Origin: Promicromonospora sp. Populi
GTDB taxonomy: Bacteria; Actinomycetota; Actinomycetes; Actinomycetales; Cellulomonadaceae
Length of the DNA stretch: 64,000 nt
Direction of reading: 5' to 3'
NCBI RefSeq assembly: GCF_041081105.1
Contig: NZ_CP163528.1
Span: 2,046,001-2,110,000 of the forward strand
Shown: in pieces, positions 7,073 through 16,981 of the stretch
Position numbering within the stretch: the stretch's first letter is position 1
How the letters are laid out: the number at the start of each line of letters is the position of its first letter
Position numbers and translations under genes: made by a program
The notes under the pieces: generated by a model
What the model saw: the letters and a program-made list of their open reading frames with translations, nothing else
The model's database searches: none
Told to the model about the DNA's origin: nothing

Positions 7073-8790
7073 TGCGGTCGGACCTCCTCGTCCGTCATGA
7101 TCTCGTCCACCACGATCGCCTGCGGCAGCCTGGCGGTGAACGCCGCGCCGCCCAGCGACTCATCATCTCGCACCTCGATGCCGCCCCCGCGGTGCTGCGT
7201 CAGCACGTGCACTAGGGCGAGCCCGACGCCGCGGCCGGCCGCCCCAGCGGGCTTGGTGCTCCAGCCGCGCCGGAAGATCGTGTCCACCTGCTCGGGCGCC
7301 ACCCCGGGGCCGCTGTCGGCGACCTCGACGACGACGTCGTGCCGCACCCCGGAGACCGCGAGCCGCACCCGCACCCGCGCCGGGCGGACACCGCCATCGT
7401 CGGACGCTGCCGACCCGGCAGCAGACCCAGCCACAGACCCGGCAGAAGACGCCGCCGCGTCGACCGCGTTGTCGACCAGGTTGCCGAGCACGGTGCCGAC
7501 GTCGGCGGACAGGTCCGGGTCGAGGCGCGGCAGCGAGCTGCCCGGGTCGACGACAAGCTCCACGTGCCGCTCGTCCGCGAGGGTCGCCTTGGCGATGAGC
7601 AGCGCCGCTACCGCCGGGTCGGCGACCCGCGCCGTGACGACGTCGCTGAGGTCCGCACGCCGCCGCGTGAGCCGGTCTACGAACCGGCCCACCTCGTCGT
7701 ACTCCCCCAGCTCGATGAGCCCGGAGACGGTGTGCAGCTGGTTGCTGAACTCGTGGGTCTGCGCGCGCAGCGTCTCGGTGACGCTCTCGCGCGCGTGCAG
7801 CTCGCTCTGCAGCGCCAACAGCTCGGTACGGTCGCGCAGCGTGGTCACCGTGCCGGCCGGGCGGCCGTCGTGCAGCACCCGGCGGCGGTTGAGCACCAGC
7901 ACCGTGACTCCCGCGACGAGCACGGCGTCGTGCACCTCGTCCGTGCCGCGCAGCAGGTCGAGGACGGCGGGGTCGAGCCCCAGGTCCTCCAGCCGGCGGC
8001 CGGTGGGGTCGGGGGCGTCGGCGGGCAGGCCCAGCAGCTCGTGAGCGCTGTCGCTCACCAGGCTCACCCGGCCGTCGTCGCCCACGACGACCACGCCCTC
8101 GCGGATCGACCGCAGCACCCCCTCCCGGTGGTCCGCGAGCGCCGCGATCTGGGCCGGCTCCAGGCCGCGGGTGCGGCGCTTGACCAGGCGGGCGAGCAGC
8201 CAGGATCCGGCGGCCGCGAGCGCGGTGCCGATGCCGAGCACCACGAGCACGTCGCCGCCGGCGCTGGAGAGCCGCTCGGCCAGCGGCGGGTACGGGTCGG
8301 CCAGTACGACGACGGCCACCGGCTGCGGGGCGCTCGGCTCGGGCACTGGCTCGCTGGTGCCGTAGACGGGTACCCAGGCCGCGATCGACCTGCCCGCGAC
8401 GTCCGCGATGTCGCCGCTGCCGGCGCGCGTGGCGGCGTCGTCGGGCAGGTCGAGCTGCTCCCCCGTGCGCGTCGGGTCGGTGGCGACCAGGATGCGCCCG
8501 TCGAGGTCGGTGAGGTAGGCGTTGCGCGCGTCGACGTACGCCGCGCGGGACTGGAGGTAGAACACGAGGGCCAGGGTGTCGGGTGCCGCCTCGGAGAGGC
8601 TCGCCTGCACGGCCGGGATGCCGGCCAGGCCCTCGGCCGCCACCTCGAGCCGGTCGGCACGGTCGGCGCGGAAAGCGGCGTCGGCCTGCCCCAGGAAGAC
8701 GACCGCGGCCGCGGCGACGACTACAAGCAGCACGGCGAGCTGGAGCGCCAGCACCTGCCCGCCGAGCGTGAGGTGGCGGGTGGGGCGCAT
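7069..8790 (-). CDS. Sensor histidine kinase of the CitA/DcuS type
   Basis: A 573-residue membrane sensor. The first transmembrane helix is at about residues 8-32. An extracytoplasmic PDC/CitA-like sensor domain follows (about 33-170; it includes AYLTDLDGRILVATDPTRTGEQ). The second helix is near 180-205, then a PAS domain (about 215-320), a short dimerisation helix with the phospho-acceptor His in QTHEFSNQLHTVSGL, and an HATPase domain with the N box LGNLVDNAVDAA, G1 DSGPGV and G2 GRGVGLALVH. I chose ATG at 8790 (MRPTRHLTLGGQVLALQ), which gives the normal short N-terminus. It is divergent from tctC, as in tricarboxylate-sensing TctDE/CitAB loci. Confidence 0.93.
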   Translation of the reverse strand: MRPTRHLTLGGQVLALQLAVLLVVVAAAAVVFLGQADAAFRADRADRLEVAAEGLAGIPAVQASLSEAAPDTLALVFYLQSRAAYVDARNAYLTDLDGRILVATDPTRTGEQLDLPDDAATRAGSGDIADVAGRSIAAWVPVYGTSEPVPEPSAPQPVAVVVLADPYPPLAERLSSAGGDVLVVLGIGTALAAAGSWLLARLVKRRTRGLEPAQIAALADHREGVLRSIREGVVVVGDDGRVSLVSDSAHELLGLPADAPDPTGRRLEDLGLDPAVLDLLRGTDEVHDAVLVAGVTVLVLNRRRVLHDGRPAGTVTTLRDRTELLALQSELHARESVTETLRAQTHEFSNQLHTVSGLIELGEYDEVGRFVDRLTRRRADLSDVVTARVADPAVAALLIAKATLADERHVELVVDPGSSLPRLDPDLSADVGTVLGNLVDNAVDAAASSAGSVAGSAAGSAASDDGGVRPARVRVRLAVSGVRHDVVVEVADSGPGVAPEQVDTIFRRGWSTKPAGAAGRGVGLALVHVLTQHRGGGIEVRDDESLGGAAFTARLPQAIVVDEIMTDEEVRPQ

Positions 8791-8921
8791 AGTTGGACCG
8801 CGTGACCGCAAGTTCCACAACCTCCTTTGGTTACCCAATGATGACGCGCCCGGCGGGCGTCTGTGACGCTGGCACCAGGGCAGAGCCGCCCCGCAGCACC
8901 GAACCAGTTGAGGAGGAACCG

Positions 8922-9986
8922 ATGTCGTCGACGACATCCGGCCCCCCGAGCCGTCCGTCCGCGCCCTTGGAACCCGGGCGCCCCGGCAGTACCGGCCCCC
9001 GTCGGGGCGCTCGTGTGGCCCTCGCCGCCACGCTCGCCGCAGCCCTGGTTGCGGTGGCCGCCGGGTGCGGCGTCACACGCGGCGACGACTCCGCGGACCT
9101 CGACATGTGGATCCCGAACAGCCCCGGCGGCGGTTACGACCAGACCGGCCGCGCGGCCGTCGGCGTCCTGGACCGCGACAACATCACCGGCGGCGACATC
9201 CAGGTGACGAACATCCTGGGTGCTGGGGGCTCGGTAGCGATGTCGCGGCTCATGGGCGAGGCGGGCAACGAGCAGCTCATGATGACGCTGGGCCTCGGCG
9301 TGGTCGGGTCCACGTACTCGTTCGGTGTGGACGCCCGCCCGCACGACGCAACCCCGCTCGCCCAGCTCATCGAGGAGCAGGAGGGTGTGCTCGTGCCTGC
9401 CGACTCCCCGTTCCAGACGATCGACGACCTCGTGGCGGCGTGGCAGGAGGACCCGGGATCGGTGGTGGTGGGCGGCGGCTCGTCGCCCGGCGGCCCCGAC
9501 CACCTGTTCCCCATGCAGCTCGCCGAGACGGTCGGCGTCGAGCCGGTGGACGTGCGGTACGTGTCCTACGACGGCGGCGGCCCCCTGACCAGTGCCCTGC
9601 TGGGGAACAAGATCCAGGTGGGGTTCTCCGGGCTCGCCGAGTTCGAGGGGCAGATCGCGGCCGGCGAGCTGCGGGTGCTCGCCGTCTCCGGCGAGGAGCG
9701 TGTGACCGGGGACGCCTTGGCTGACGTCCCGACCCTCACCGAGTCCGGCATCGACCTCGTCTTCACCAACTGGCGCGGCGTCGTCGCCCCGCCCGGCATC
9801 AGCGAGGAGCGTCGCGGCGAGCTCATCGAGTACCTCACCGAGATGCACGACTCGCCCGAGTGGGAGCAGGCCCTGGCCGACAACGGCTGGACCGACGCCT
9901 TCATCACGGGCGACGACTTCGAGCAGTTCCTGCGTGAGCAGGACGAACGGGTGTCCGCCACCCTGAGGGAGCTGAACCTGCTGTGA
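8922..9986 (+). CDS. tctC: Tripartite tricarboxylate transporter substrate-binding protein (TctC/Bug family)
   Basis: A 354-residue lipoprotein of the Bug/TctC family. The N-terminus has a long polar stretch, a hydrophobic segment and the lipobox VAAGC with the lipidated Cys at residue 49, which anchors it outside the membrane. The mature part shows the family features PNSPGGGYDQTGRA near the start, the NILGAGGSVAMSRL segment, GGGSSPGGPDHLFPM, and a C-terminal FTNWRGVVAPPGISEERR motif. ATG 8922 is preceded by AGGAGGA. It is the first gene of an operon with tctB and tctA and lies opposite a CitA-type sensor. The likely ligand is citrate or a related tricarboxylate. Confidence 0.93.
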   Translation: MSSTTSGPPSRPSAPLEPGRPGSTGPRRGARVALAATLAAALVAVAAGCGVTRGDDSADLDMWIPNSPGGGYDQTGRAAVGVLDRDNITGGDIQVTNILGAGGSVAMSRLMGEAGNEQLMMTLGLGVVGSTYSFGVDARPHDATPLAQLIEEQEGVLVPADSPFQTIDDLVAAWQEDPGSVVVGGGSSPGGPDHLFPMQLAETVGVEPVDVRYVSYDGGGPLTSALLGNKIQVGFSGLAEFEGQIAAGELRVLAVSGEERVTGDALADVPTLTESGIDLVFTNWRGVVAPPGISEERRGELIEYLTEMHDSPEWEQALADNGWTDAFITGDDFEQFLREQDERVSATLRELNLL

Positions 9987-10519
9987 GCACAGAAGCGAAA
10001 ACCCCCGACGCGGCGGCCGCGGGCGAAGAAGCCCAGGCCCCGCGCGTCGACGCCGCCCAATACGGGCTGGCTGCCGTGCTGCTGCTCGTCGGCGCGTACA
10101 CCGTGTACGACGCCACGACCCTGGAGGTCGGGTTCGCCGACCCCGTGGGTCCGCGCGTCTTCCCGTTCGCCATCGGCGCGGCGCTCGTCGTCACGAGCGT
10201 GCTGCTGGCCGTGGCGACGGCGCGCGGCTCGCGCCCCGAGCCGGAAGCCGGCGAGGACGTCGATGTCACGACGCCCGCCGACTGGCCCACGGTGCTGAAG
10301 CTGATCGGCGTCCTCCTGCTGACCATCGCCACCGTCTCCTGGCTCGGCTGGGCGATCTCCGGCGCGATCCTCTTCGCCGGCGCGGCGTGGTCGCTCGGCA
10401 GCCGCACGCTGATCCGCGACATCCTGGTGGGCCTCGTGCTCGCCGTGGGCAGCTGGTACGGCTTCGTGGTCGGGCTGGGCATCCCGCTCACTCCCGGCAT
10501 CCTCGACGGAATCCTGTGA
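9983..10519 (+). CDS. tctB: Tripartite tricarboxylate transporter small membrane subunit TctB
   Basis: A 178-residue integral membrane protein with about four to five hydrophobic helices: YGLAAVLLLVGAYTVYDA, FPFAIGAALVVTSVLLAV, VLKLIGVLLLTIATVSWLGW, AISGAILFAGAAWSL, and a C-terminal ILVGLVLAVGSWYGF pair. The GFADPVGPRVFP motif after helix 1 is the TctB signature. Its GTG start overlaps the tctC stop by 4 bases. It forms the membrane complex with TctA. Confidence 0.93.
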   Translation: MSTEAKTPDAAAAGEEAQAPRVDAAQYGLAAVLLLVGAYTVYDATTLEVGFADPVGPRVFPFAIGAALVVTSVLLAVATARGSRPEPEAGEDVDVTTPADWPTVLKLIGVLLLTIATVSWLGWAISGAILFAGAAWSLGSRTLIRDILVGLVLAVGSWYGFVVGLGIPLTPGILDGIL

Positions 10520-10531
10520 GGCGGTGACCTG

Positions 10532-12136
10532 ATGGAGAACCTAGGACTGCTGTGGGACGGCCTCGGCGCCGCCCTCACCCCCATGAACCTCCTGTACGCC
10601 GCGATCGGCGTGCTGCTCGGCACGTTCGTCGGCGTCCTGCCCGGTATCGGGCCGGCGATGGCGATCGCCCTGCTGCTGCCCGTGACGTTCGGGCTCGAAC
10701 CCACGCAGGCGTTCATCATGTTCGCCGGGCTGTACTACGGCGGCATGTACGGCGGGTCGACGACGTCGATCCTGCTCAACACGCCCGGCGAGTCGGCATC
10801 CGTGATGACGGCGCTCGAGGGCAACCTCATGGCCCGGGTCGGGCGGGGCGCGCAGGCGCTGGCGACCGCCGCCGTCGGGTCGTTCGTCGCCGGCACGATC
10901 GGCACCCTCCTGGTCGCGTTGTTCGCGCCCGCGCTGGCCGACGTCGCCGTCCAGATCGGCGCCCCGTCGTACTTCGCGCTCATGGTGCTGGCACTGGTCA
11001 TGACCGCGACCGTGCTGGGCGCGAGCCCGCTGCGCGGCCTGCTCGCCCTGCTGGTCGGCCTGACGGTCGGCCTCGTGGGCCTGGACCTCAACACCGGGCA
11101 ACCACGCCTCACGTTCGGCGTCGCCCAGCTCGTGGACCGCCTCGACATCGTGGTGGTGGCCGTCGGCATCTTTGCCCTCGGCGAGGCGCTGTGGGTCGCG
11201 GCGCACCTGCGTCGCAAGCCCGTGCGGGTAGTGCCGGTCGGGCAACCGTGGCTGGGCCGCGAGGACCTGCGTCGCTCGTGGCGCCCGTGGCTGCGCGGCA
11301 CCGCGTTCGGGTTCCCGTTCGGCGCGCTGCCGGCCGGCGGCGCCGAGCTGCCCACGTTCCTGTCGTACATCACCGAGCGCAAGCTGGCGAAGCGCGCCAG
11401 CGTCAAGGGCCGCGGCAAGGACGAGTTCGGCAAGGGCGCCATCGAGGGTGTGGCCGGGCCGGAGGCGGCGAACAACGCGTCGGCCGCGGGCATGCTCGTG
11501 CCGATGCTCGCGCTCGGCCTGCCCGTCACGGCGACGGCGTCGGTGATGTTGTCCGCGCTGCAGGGCTACGGCATCCAGCCCGGCCCGCAGCTCATGACCG
11601 AGCACGCCGACCTGGTGTGGACCCTGCTGGCGAGCCTGCTGATCGCCAACGTCCTGCTGCTCGTGCTCAACCTGCCGCTGGCGCCGCTGTGGGCCCGGCT
11701 GCTGCGCATCCCGCGCCCCCAGCTGTACGCCGGCATCATCTTCTTCGCCAGCCTCGGCGCCTACGCGACGAACCTCGACCCGTTCGACATCGGCCTGCTG
11801 CTCGTGTTCGGCCTGCTCGGCCTCGCGATGCGGCGGTTCGGGCTGCCGGTGCTGCCGCTCATCCTCGGCGTCATCCTGGGCCCGCTCATGGAGACCAAGC
11901 TGCGCGAGGCGCTCACCATCTCCGGCGGCGAGCCCGCCATCCTGTGGAGCGAGCCGCTGGCGATCGCCATCTACGTGGTGCTCATCCTGGTGCTGGTGAC
12001 CCGACCGCTGCTTTCGCGGTGGCGGGCGCGGACGGAGTCGCGGATCGAGGCCGAGGCCACCGACCCAGACGTGGCAGGGGACGCCGACGCAGCGGACGAC
12101 GGCGCCGCCGTCAAGACGGAAGGGGACCAGCGGTGA
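10532..12136 (+). CDS. tctA: Tripartite tricarboxylate transporter large permease TctA
   Basis: A 534-residue permease with about twelve membrane helices. The [17 protein letters not shown] motif near residue 35 and the [23 protein letters not shown] segment near 70-95 are diagnostic of TctA. A second pair of conserved segments, [14 protein letters not shown] and [16 protein letters not shown], lies near residues 270-320. Transport is secondary and uses the ion gradient, with substrate delivered by TctC. A 12-bp gap follows tctB with the Shine-Dalgarno-like GAGGCGG. The cytoplasmic C-terminus is acidic. Confidence 0.95.
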   Translation: MENLGLLWDGLGAALTPMNLLYAAIGVLLGTFVGVLPGIGPAMAIALLLPVTFGLEPTQAFIMFAGLYYGGMYGGSTTSILLNTPGESASVMTALEGNLMARVGRGAQALATAAVGSFVAGTIGTLLVALFAPALADVAVQIGAPSYFALMVLALVMTATVLGASPLRGLLALLVGLTVGLVGLDLNTGQPRLTFGVAQLVDRLDIVVVAVGIFALGEALWVAAHLRRKPVRVVPVGQPWLGREDLRRSWRPWLRGTAFGFPFGALPAGGAELPTFLSYITERKLAKRASVKGRGKDEFGKGAIEGVAGPEAANNASAAGMLVPMLALGLPVTATASVMLSALQGYGIQPGPQLMTEHADLVWTLLASLLIANVLLLVLNLPLAPLWARLLRIPRPQLYAGIIFFASLGAYATNLDPFDIGLLLVFGLLGLAMRRFGLPVLPLILGVILGPLMETKLREALTISGGEPAILWSEPLAIAIYVVLILVLVTRPLLSRWRARTESRIEAEATDPDVAGDADAADDGAAVKTEGDQR

Positions 12137-12585
12137 CGAACGACGCACAGCACGACGCCGGGCAGGGCCAGAGCACTGCCGACGGCTGGGTGGTCGTGGC
12201 GTGGACCCCCGACGAGTTCGGCGAAGCCTCCCTCGAGCACGGCATCGCCTGGGCCCGCGAGGGCGGGCGGGGCATCGCGGTGGTCAACGGCACGCGCGGC
12301 GACGCCCTCGTGGACGAACGGTTCGCGGCACCCACCGGCCTCGCCGACCTCGCGGAGCGGCTCCGGGCTACCGGCCTGCCGCACGTCGTTCGGCAGGAGA
12401 TCGGCCGGGACATCGCGGACCAGGTGCTCGACGTCGCCGACGAGCTCTCCGCGCGACTCGTCGTCGTGGGGCTGCGGCACCGCAGCCCGGTGGGCAAGCT
12501 GCTCATGGGCTCCGTGGCGCAGCGGATCCTCCTGACGGCCGAGTGCCCCGTGCTCGCCGTCAAGCCCGGGTCGCGGCCCGCCTGA
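12133..12585 (+). CDS. Universal stress protein (UspA family)
   Basis: A 150-residue single-domain Usp. The C-terminal nucleotide-binding motif is visible as [35 protein letters not shown], which fits the G-2x-G-9x-G-[ST] pattern of ATP-binding Usps except that the first Gly is replaced (GLRHRS), so ATP affinity is uncertain. The GTG start overlaps the tctA stop by 4 bases, making it the fourth gene of the tct operon. Usp genes attached to secondary transporters are common in this phylum and may modulate transport. Its location is cytoplasmic. Confidence 0.9.
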   Translation: MTNDAQHDAGQGQSTADGWVVVAWTPDEFGEASLEHGIAWAREGGRGIAVVNGTRGDALVDERFAAPTGLADLAERLRATGLPHVVRQEIGRDIADQVLDVADELSARLVVVGLRHRSPVGKLLMGSVAQRILLTAECPVLAVKPGSRPA

Positions 12586-12620
12586 GCGGCACAGCGGACA
12601 TACAGCAGCAGGTACAAGGA

Positions 12621-12659
12621 GATGACGCGGGACATCGGTCAACGATGTCCCGCGTCATC
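12621..12659. terminator. Bidirectional hairpin terminator (17-bp perfect stem)
   Basis: Arms GATGACGCGGGACATCG (12621-12637) and its exact complement (12643-12659) flank the loop GTCAA. It lies between the plus-strand tct/usp operon and the minus-strand tRNA-Val and can serve both. Confidence 0.85.
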
Positions 12660-12665
12660 CATAGG

Positions 12666-12739
12666 TGGGCCCAGAGGGACTCGAACCCCCGACATCCACG
12701 GTGTAAACGTGGCGCTCTAACCAACTGAGCTATAAGCCC
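12666..12739 (-). tRNA. tRNA-Val (anticodon UAC)
   Basis: A 74-base cloverleaf read on the minus strand: acceptor GGGCTTA/TGGGCCC, D-arm GCTC...GAGC, anticodon stem CCACG/CGTGG with loop TTTACAC (anticodon TAC, reading GUA), T-arm with TTCGAGT, and discriminator A. No complete CCA is encoded. It ends close to the shared hairpin terminator at 12621-12659. Confidence 0.95.
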
Positions 12740-12803
12740 CGGCAGCGGACCACAATACCTGGCCCGCACCAGAATCGTGCCTGGTTTTCGGACGCGGCCG
12801 GCG

Positions 12804-13271
12804 TCAGACCTCCGCTACCGCCAACCGGTAGTCCTCGAGACTGCGCGCCTGGCCGCGCGGGTTGACGACGCACCAGCGGATGATCCCGTCAGCGTCGATC
12901 AGGAACGTCCCACGCAGCGCGATCCCCGAACCCTCGTCGAACACGCCGTAGTCACGCGCGACCGCGCCGTGCGGCCAGAAGTCGGACAGCAGGTCGAACT
13001 GGTAGCCCTCGGCCGCCTGCCAGGCCTTGAGCGTGAAGACGGCGTCGGTCGAGATCACCAGCAGTCGCACGCCGGCCGTCTCGAAGTCCTCGATGTTGTC
13101 GCGCAGCTCACACAGCTCGCTGGTGCACGTACCCGAGAACGCGAACGGGACGAAGACCACGAGCACCGGCGCGCCACGCAGGTCCGACAACGTCGTCGGG
13201 GTCCCGTGCGTGTCGGGGAGCGTGAAGTCGGGTGCGGGATCACCCGGCTCCAGCGTCACCAGCCCTGTCAC
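12804..13271 (-). CDS. Peroxiredoxin, AhpE-like (AhpC/TSA family)
   Basis: A 155-residue thioredoxin-fold peroxidase that reduces H2O2 and organic hydroperoxides. The peroxidatic centre VPFAFSGTCTSELCELRD places Cys49, matching the FxPxAFTGxC motif of mycobacterial AhpE (1-Cys type). A second Cys at 54 is close in sequence. A conserved Arg lies in the ALRGTFLID segment. The GTG start overlaps the DUF3052 stop by 4 bases. The DUF3052-AhpE pair next to aceE is a conserved actinobacterial arrangement. Confidence 0.93.
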   Translation of the reverse strand: MTGLVTLEPGDPAPDFTLPDTHGTPTTLSDLRGAPVLVVFVPFAFSGTCTSELCELRDNIEDFETAGVRLLVISTDAVFTLKAWQAAEGYQFDLLSDFWPHGAVARDYGVFDEGSGIALRGTFLIDADGIIRWCVVNPRGQARSLEDYRLAVAEV

Positions 13272-13675
13272 TTACCGCGGCCCCGATAGCCGAGCCGAGT
13301 TGCCGACCAGTCCTCCGCGATGGCGAAGGTGCTGGTGGTCTGCAGGCCGGCGGTGGTGGCGGCCTCCTGGATGTCGCCGTGGCCCACCTCGCCGTCGCGG
13401 CCGGGCTTGGGCGTGAAGATCCAGATGAGGCCGCCGTCGTCCAGGACGGTCAGTACATCGACCATTGCATCGGTGAGGTCTCCGTCGCCCTCCCGCCACC
13501 AGAGGACGACACCATCGGACACGTCGCCGTAGTCCTCGTCCTCGAGCTCGCTGCCGATGATCTTTTCGATGTCGGCCCGCAGTGCATCGTCGACGTCGTC
13601 TCCCCAGCCGAACTCCTGCACCACCTGGCCGGCCTCGAAACCGAGGCGCCCCGCGCCCTGGGTGTCCGTGCTCAC
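13268..13675 (-). CDS. DUF3052 family protein
   Basis: A 135-residue cytoplasmic protein of the actinobacterial DUF3052 family; function unknown. Recognisable segments are RLGFEAGQVVQEFGWGDDVDD at the start, DGVVLWWREGDGDLTDAMVD in the middle and LIWIFTPKPGRDGEVGHGDIQEAA near 95. I chose GTG at 13675 (MSTDTQGAGRLGF), which has the Shine-Dalgarno GAGAGAGGGA upstream. It is divergent from aceE and co-transcribed with the peroxiredoxin (4-base overlap). The family's steady neighbours hint at a role linked to pyruvate dehydrogenase or redox control, but this is not shown. Confidence 0.88.
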   Translation of the reverse strand: MSTDTQGAGRLGFEAGQVVQEFGWGDDVDDALRADIEKIIGSELEDEDYGDVSDGVVLWWREGDGDLTDAMVDVLTVLDDGGLIWIFTPKPGRDGEVGHGDIQEAATTAGLQTTSTFAIAEDWSATRLGYRGRGK

Positions 13676-14121
13676 TTGGTTGATCGTCCCTCTCTCTGTC
13701 CGGCACTGATGCCGGGTCGTATGCATGAGTCGTATGCGTGCTCTGTCGGCCCTGCTTCGGGCCCTCCGTCGCCAAAGGTAGTGCACGCACCCCTGCCATG
13801 CCTCGCAACCAGGTCGTGTGGTGCCTTTTTGATGAATCGATGAGACGTCGGCAACGCACAGGTCATGCACTGAGTCTCAGCATTGCGATACCGCGTATCA
13901 ATTGTGCCGCGAACCTCCACAGACGTAACGCAGATCACGCACTCTTGACCGCCCTATGGTGTGAGCGCACGCTGTGAGGGGACAGAATGTCTAGGACCAC
14001 CTGTGCGTGGGCGTGCACAGTCGCAACCCCAGGCGACGCAACCGCCGACGCGACGGGTTCTGACGAGGCGGCGAGGAGCGCGAACCGCGACCACGCCGCG
14101 CGACACCGAGAGAGGTTGCTG
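13676..14121. promoter_or_regulatory. 446-bp divergent intergenic region between DUF3052 and aceE
   Basis: No gene is supported here, although an in-frame extension of aceE is open from 13987. The region should hold both promoters. A palindrome GATAC-CGC-GTATC lies at 13887-13899 within a relatively AT-rich stretch and is the best operator candidate. A TTGACC hexamer is at 13945-13950, but no convincing -10 follows it. The last 20 bases hold the aceE Shine-Dalgarno GAGAGG. Confidence 0.4.
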
Positions 14122-16890
14122 GTGGCTTCGTTTGACGAGACCGGACCGCTGATCAACGGTCTGCTCAGCGCCGTACCCGACATCGACCCGGCCGAGACCG
14201 CGGAATGGGTCGAGTCCTTCGACGGGCTGATCGACGACAAGGGCGGACCCCGCGCCCGGTACGTCATGCTCAACCTGCTGCGGCGCGCGCGCGAGCGGAA
14301 TGTGAGCATTCCCGCGTCGATGGCGACGCCCTACGTGAACTCCATCGGGATACACGAGGAGCCGTACTTCCCGGGTGACGAGGCCATGGAGCGGCGCTAC
14401 CGCTCGTGGATCCGCTGGAACGCCGCGGTCATGGTGACCCGCGCGCAGCGTGAGGGCCTCGGCGTCGGCGGCCACATCTCCTCGTACGCGTCCGTGGCGA
14501 CGCTCTACGAGGTGGGCCTGAACCATTTCTTCCGGGGCAAGGACCACCCCGGCGGCGGCGACCAGATCTACTTCCAGGGCCACGCCTCCCCCGGCGTCTA
14601 CGCCCGGGCCTACCTCGAGGGCCGCCTGACTGCGGACCAGCTCGACGGGTTCCGCCAGGAGAAGTCGCACGCGGGCGGCGGCCTGCCGTCCTACCCGCAC
14701 CCGCGCCTGATGCAGGACTTCTGGGAGTTCCCGACCGTCAGCATGGGCCTAGGCCCGGCGTCGGCGATCTACCAGGCCTGGACCAACAAGTACCTGCACA
14801 ACCGCGGGATCAAGGACACGAGCCAGCAGGACGTCTGGGCGTTCCTGGGCGACGGCGAGATGGACGAGCCGGAGAGCCGCGGCATGATCCAGCACGCCGC
14901 TCAGCAGCAGCTGGACAACCTGACGTTCGTCGTGAACTGCAACCTGCAGCGCCTCGACGGGCCGGTGCGCGGAAACGGCAAGATCATCCAGGAGCTGGAG
15001 GCCCAGTTCAAGGGCGCCGGCTGGAACGTCATCAAGGTCGTGTGGGGCCGCGAGTGGGACGCCCTGCTCAACGCCGACAAGGACCGCGCGCTGGTCAACC
15101 TGATGAACATCACCCCCGACGGTGACTACCAGACCTACCGCGCGGAGTCCGGCGCGTTCATCCGCGAGCACTTCTTCGGGCGCGACCCGCGTACCAAGGC
15201 CCTCGTCGAGAACATGACCGACGACGACATCTGGAACATGAAGCGCGGCGGGCACGACTACCGCAAGCTCTACGCGGCGTACTCCGCGGCGCGCGCGCAC
15301 ACCGGCCAGCCGACGATCATCCTGGCGCACACCGTCAAGGGCTACGGCCTGGGCTCCGGCTTCGCCGGCCGCAACTCGACGCACCAGATGAAGAAGCTCA
15401 AGGGCGCCGACCTCAAGACGCTGCGCGACTCGCTCCGCATCCCGATCTCGGACGCCGAGCTCGACGCCGACCCGTACCTGCCGCCGTACTACCACCCCGG
15501 TGCCGACTCGCCGGAGGTCCAGTACATGCTGGAGCGCCGCCGTCAGCTCGGCGGGTTCGTGCCGGAGCGCCGCCCCGGTACCAAGACGCTGCCGCTGCCG
15601 GAGGACAAGTCTTACGAGCTGCTGAAGAAGGGTTCCGGCACGCAGCAGATCGCCACGACCATGGCGTTCGTGCGGCTGCTCAAGGACCTCTTCAAGGTGA
15701 AGGACTTCGGCAACCGGATCGTGCCGATCATCCCGGACGAGGCCCGCACCTTCGGCCTCGACTCGATCTTCCCGAGCGCCAAGATCTTCAACACGCTCGG
15801 GCAGAACTACCTGGCCGTGGACCGCGAGCTCATGCTGAGCTACAAGGAGTCCGAGCAGGGCCAGATCATGCACACCGGCATCAACGAGGCCGGTTCCGCC
15901 GCCGCGTTCCAGTCGGTGGGCACGTCGTACGCCACGCACGGCGAGCCGATGATCCCGGTCTACATCTTCTACTCGATGTTCGGCTTCCAGCGCACCGGCG
16001 ACCAGTTCTGGGCCGCCGGCGACCAGCTCACGCGCGGCTTCATCATCGGCGCCACCGCCGGCCGCACCACGCTGACGGGTGAGGGCCTGCAGCACGCCGA
16101 CGGGCACAGCCCGCTCATCGCGGGCACCAACACCGCCGTCGTGCAGTACGACCCGGCCTTCGGGTACGAGATCCGGCACATCATGCGCGACGGTATCGAG
16201 CGCATGTACGGCCCTGCCGAGAACGGGCTCACGCCCGACGGCCGGCCGCAGGACGTCATGTACTACATCACGGTGTACAACGAGCCGATGGTGCAGCCGG
16301 CTGAGCCGGACGACGTCGACGTCGAGGGCATCAAGCGCGGCATCCACCGCATCTCGGTCGGCACCTCGGACGACGACGGCCCCAAGGCCCAGCTCCTCGC
16401 CTCCGGCGTGGGTGTGCCGTGGGCGCTCGAGGCGCAGCAGCTCCTCAAGGAGGACTGGGGCGTCTCGGCCGACGTGTGGTCCGTGACCAGCTGGAACGAG
16501 CTGCGCCGCGACGCCCTCGCCGCGGAGCACGACTCCCTCGTCGACCCGACGGCGCCGCCGCGCACGCCGTACCTCACCGAGAAGCTGTCCGGCGCCCAGG
16601 GGCCGTTCGTCGCCACCAGCGACTACGACCACCTCGTGCCCGACCAGATCCGCGCGTGGGTACCCGGCGACTACGCGGTGCTCGGTGCGGACGGCTTCGG
16701 CTTCTCCGACACCCGCGCCGCCGCACGGCGCTACTTCCTGATCGACGGCCCGTCGATGGTGGTCCGGACGCTGCAGGTCCTCGCCCGCCGCGGCGAGGTG
16801 CCGGCCGACGTCGTCGCCAAGGCGGTCGAGAAGTACCGCCTGCTGGACGTCAACGCCGGCACGTCGGGCAACACAGGCGGCGACAGTTGA
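14122..16890 (+). CDS. aceE: Pyruvate dehydrogenase E1 component, homodimeric type
   Basis: A 922-residue thiamin-diphosphate enzyme that decarboxylates pyruvate and passes the acetyl group to the E2 lipoyl domain. The ThDP/Mg motif is [10 protein letters not shown]... followed by [16 protein letters not shown] (about residues 235-285). Other E1 landmarks are [23 protein letters not shown], the HTVKGYGLG loop, and the pyrimidine-domain segment [45 protein letters not shown] chose GTG at 14122 ([16 protein letters not shown]), which has a GAGAGG Shine-Dalgarno and gives the family's usual length; an earlier ATG at 13987 would add 45 low-complexity residues. It ends at a 22-bp hairpin. Confidence 0.96.
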   Translation: MASFDETGPLINGLLSAVPDIDPAETAEWVESFDGLIDDKGGPRARYVMLNLLRRARERNVSIPASMATPYVNSIGIHEEPYFPGDEAMERRYRSWIRWNAAVMVTRAQREGLGVGGHISSYASVATLYEVGLNHFFRGKDHPGGGDQIYFQGHASPGVYARAYLEGRLTADQLDGFRQEKSHAGGGLPSYPHPRLMQDFWEFPTVSMGLGPASAIYQAWTNKYLHNRGIKDTSQQDVWAFLGDGEMDEPESRGMIQHAAQQQLDNLTFVVNCNLQRLDGPVRGNGKIIQELEAQFKGAGWNVIKVVWGREWDALLNADKDRALVNLMNITPDGDYQTYRAESGAFIREHFFGRDPRTKALVENMTDDDIWNMKRGGHDYRKLYAAYSAARAHTGQPTIILAHTVKGYGLGSGFAGRNSTHQMKKLKGADLKTLRDSLRIPISDAELDADPYLPPYYHPGADSPEVQYMLERRRQLGGFVPERRPGTKTLPLPEDKSYELLKKGSGTQQIATTMAFVRLLKDLFKVKDFGNRIVPIIPDEARTFGLDSIFPSAKIFNTLGQNYLAVDRELMLSYKESEQGQIMHTGINEAGSAAAFQSVGTSYATHGEPMIPVYIFYSMFGFQRTGDQFWAAGDQLTRGFIIGATAGRTTLTGEGLQHADGHSPLIAGTNTAVVQYDPAFGYEIRHIMRDGIERMYGPAENGLTPDGRPQDVMYYITVYNEPMVQPAEPDDVDVEGIKRGIHRISVGTSDDDGPKAQLLASGVGVPWALEAQQLLKEDWGVSADVWSVTSWNELRRDALAAEHDSLVDPTAPPRTPYLTEKLSGAQGPFVATSDYDHLVPDQIRAWVPGDYAVLGADGFGFSDTRAAARRYFLIDGPSMVVRTLQVLARRGEVPADVVAKAVEKYRLLDVNAGTSGNTGGDS

Positions 16891-16906
16891 GCTAGTGCGC
16901 TTCTAG

Positions 16907-16954
16907 CCAGCGATCGGGCCCGAAACTCACACGAGTTTCGGGCCCGATCGCTGG
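16907..16954. terminator. Bidirectional terminator with a perfect 22-bp stem
   Basis: Arms 16907-16928 and 16933-16954 are exact complements around the loop ACAC (core CGATCGGGCCCGAAACTC). It separates aceE (plus) from the convergent TPR-like gene (minus) and can serve both. Confidence 0.88.
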
Positions 16955-16981
16955 GTACAGCACGCTTCGCGGCGCGAGCCG

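Noticed and set aside
10541..12148. 535-codon open frame antisense to tctA
   Set aside because: Gln/His/Arg-rich shadow translation without domains; tctA on the plus strand is unambiguous.
13987..14121. N-terminal extension of aceE from the ATG at 13987
   Set aside because: The added 45 residues are low-complexity and unlike any E1 enzyme; the GTG at 14122 has a Shine-Dalgarno and gives the normal length.
14749..16632. 627-codon open frame antisense to aceE
   Set aside because: It lies fully within the aceE coding region, and its composition is the expected complement of GC-rich codons with no family motif.
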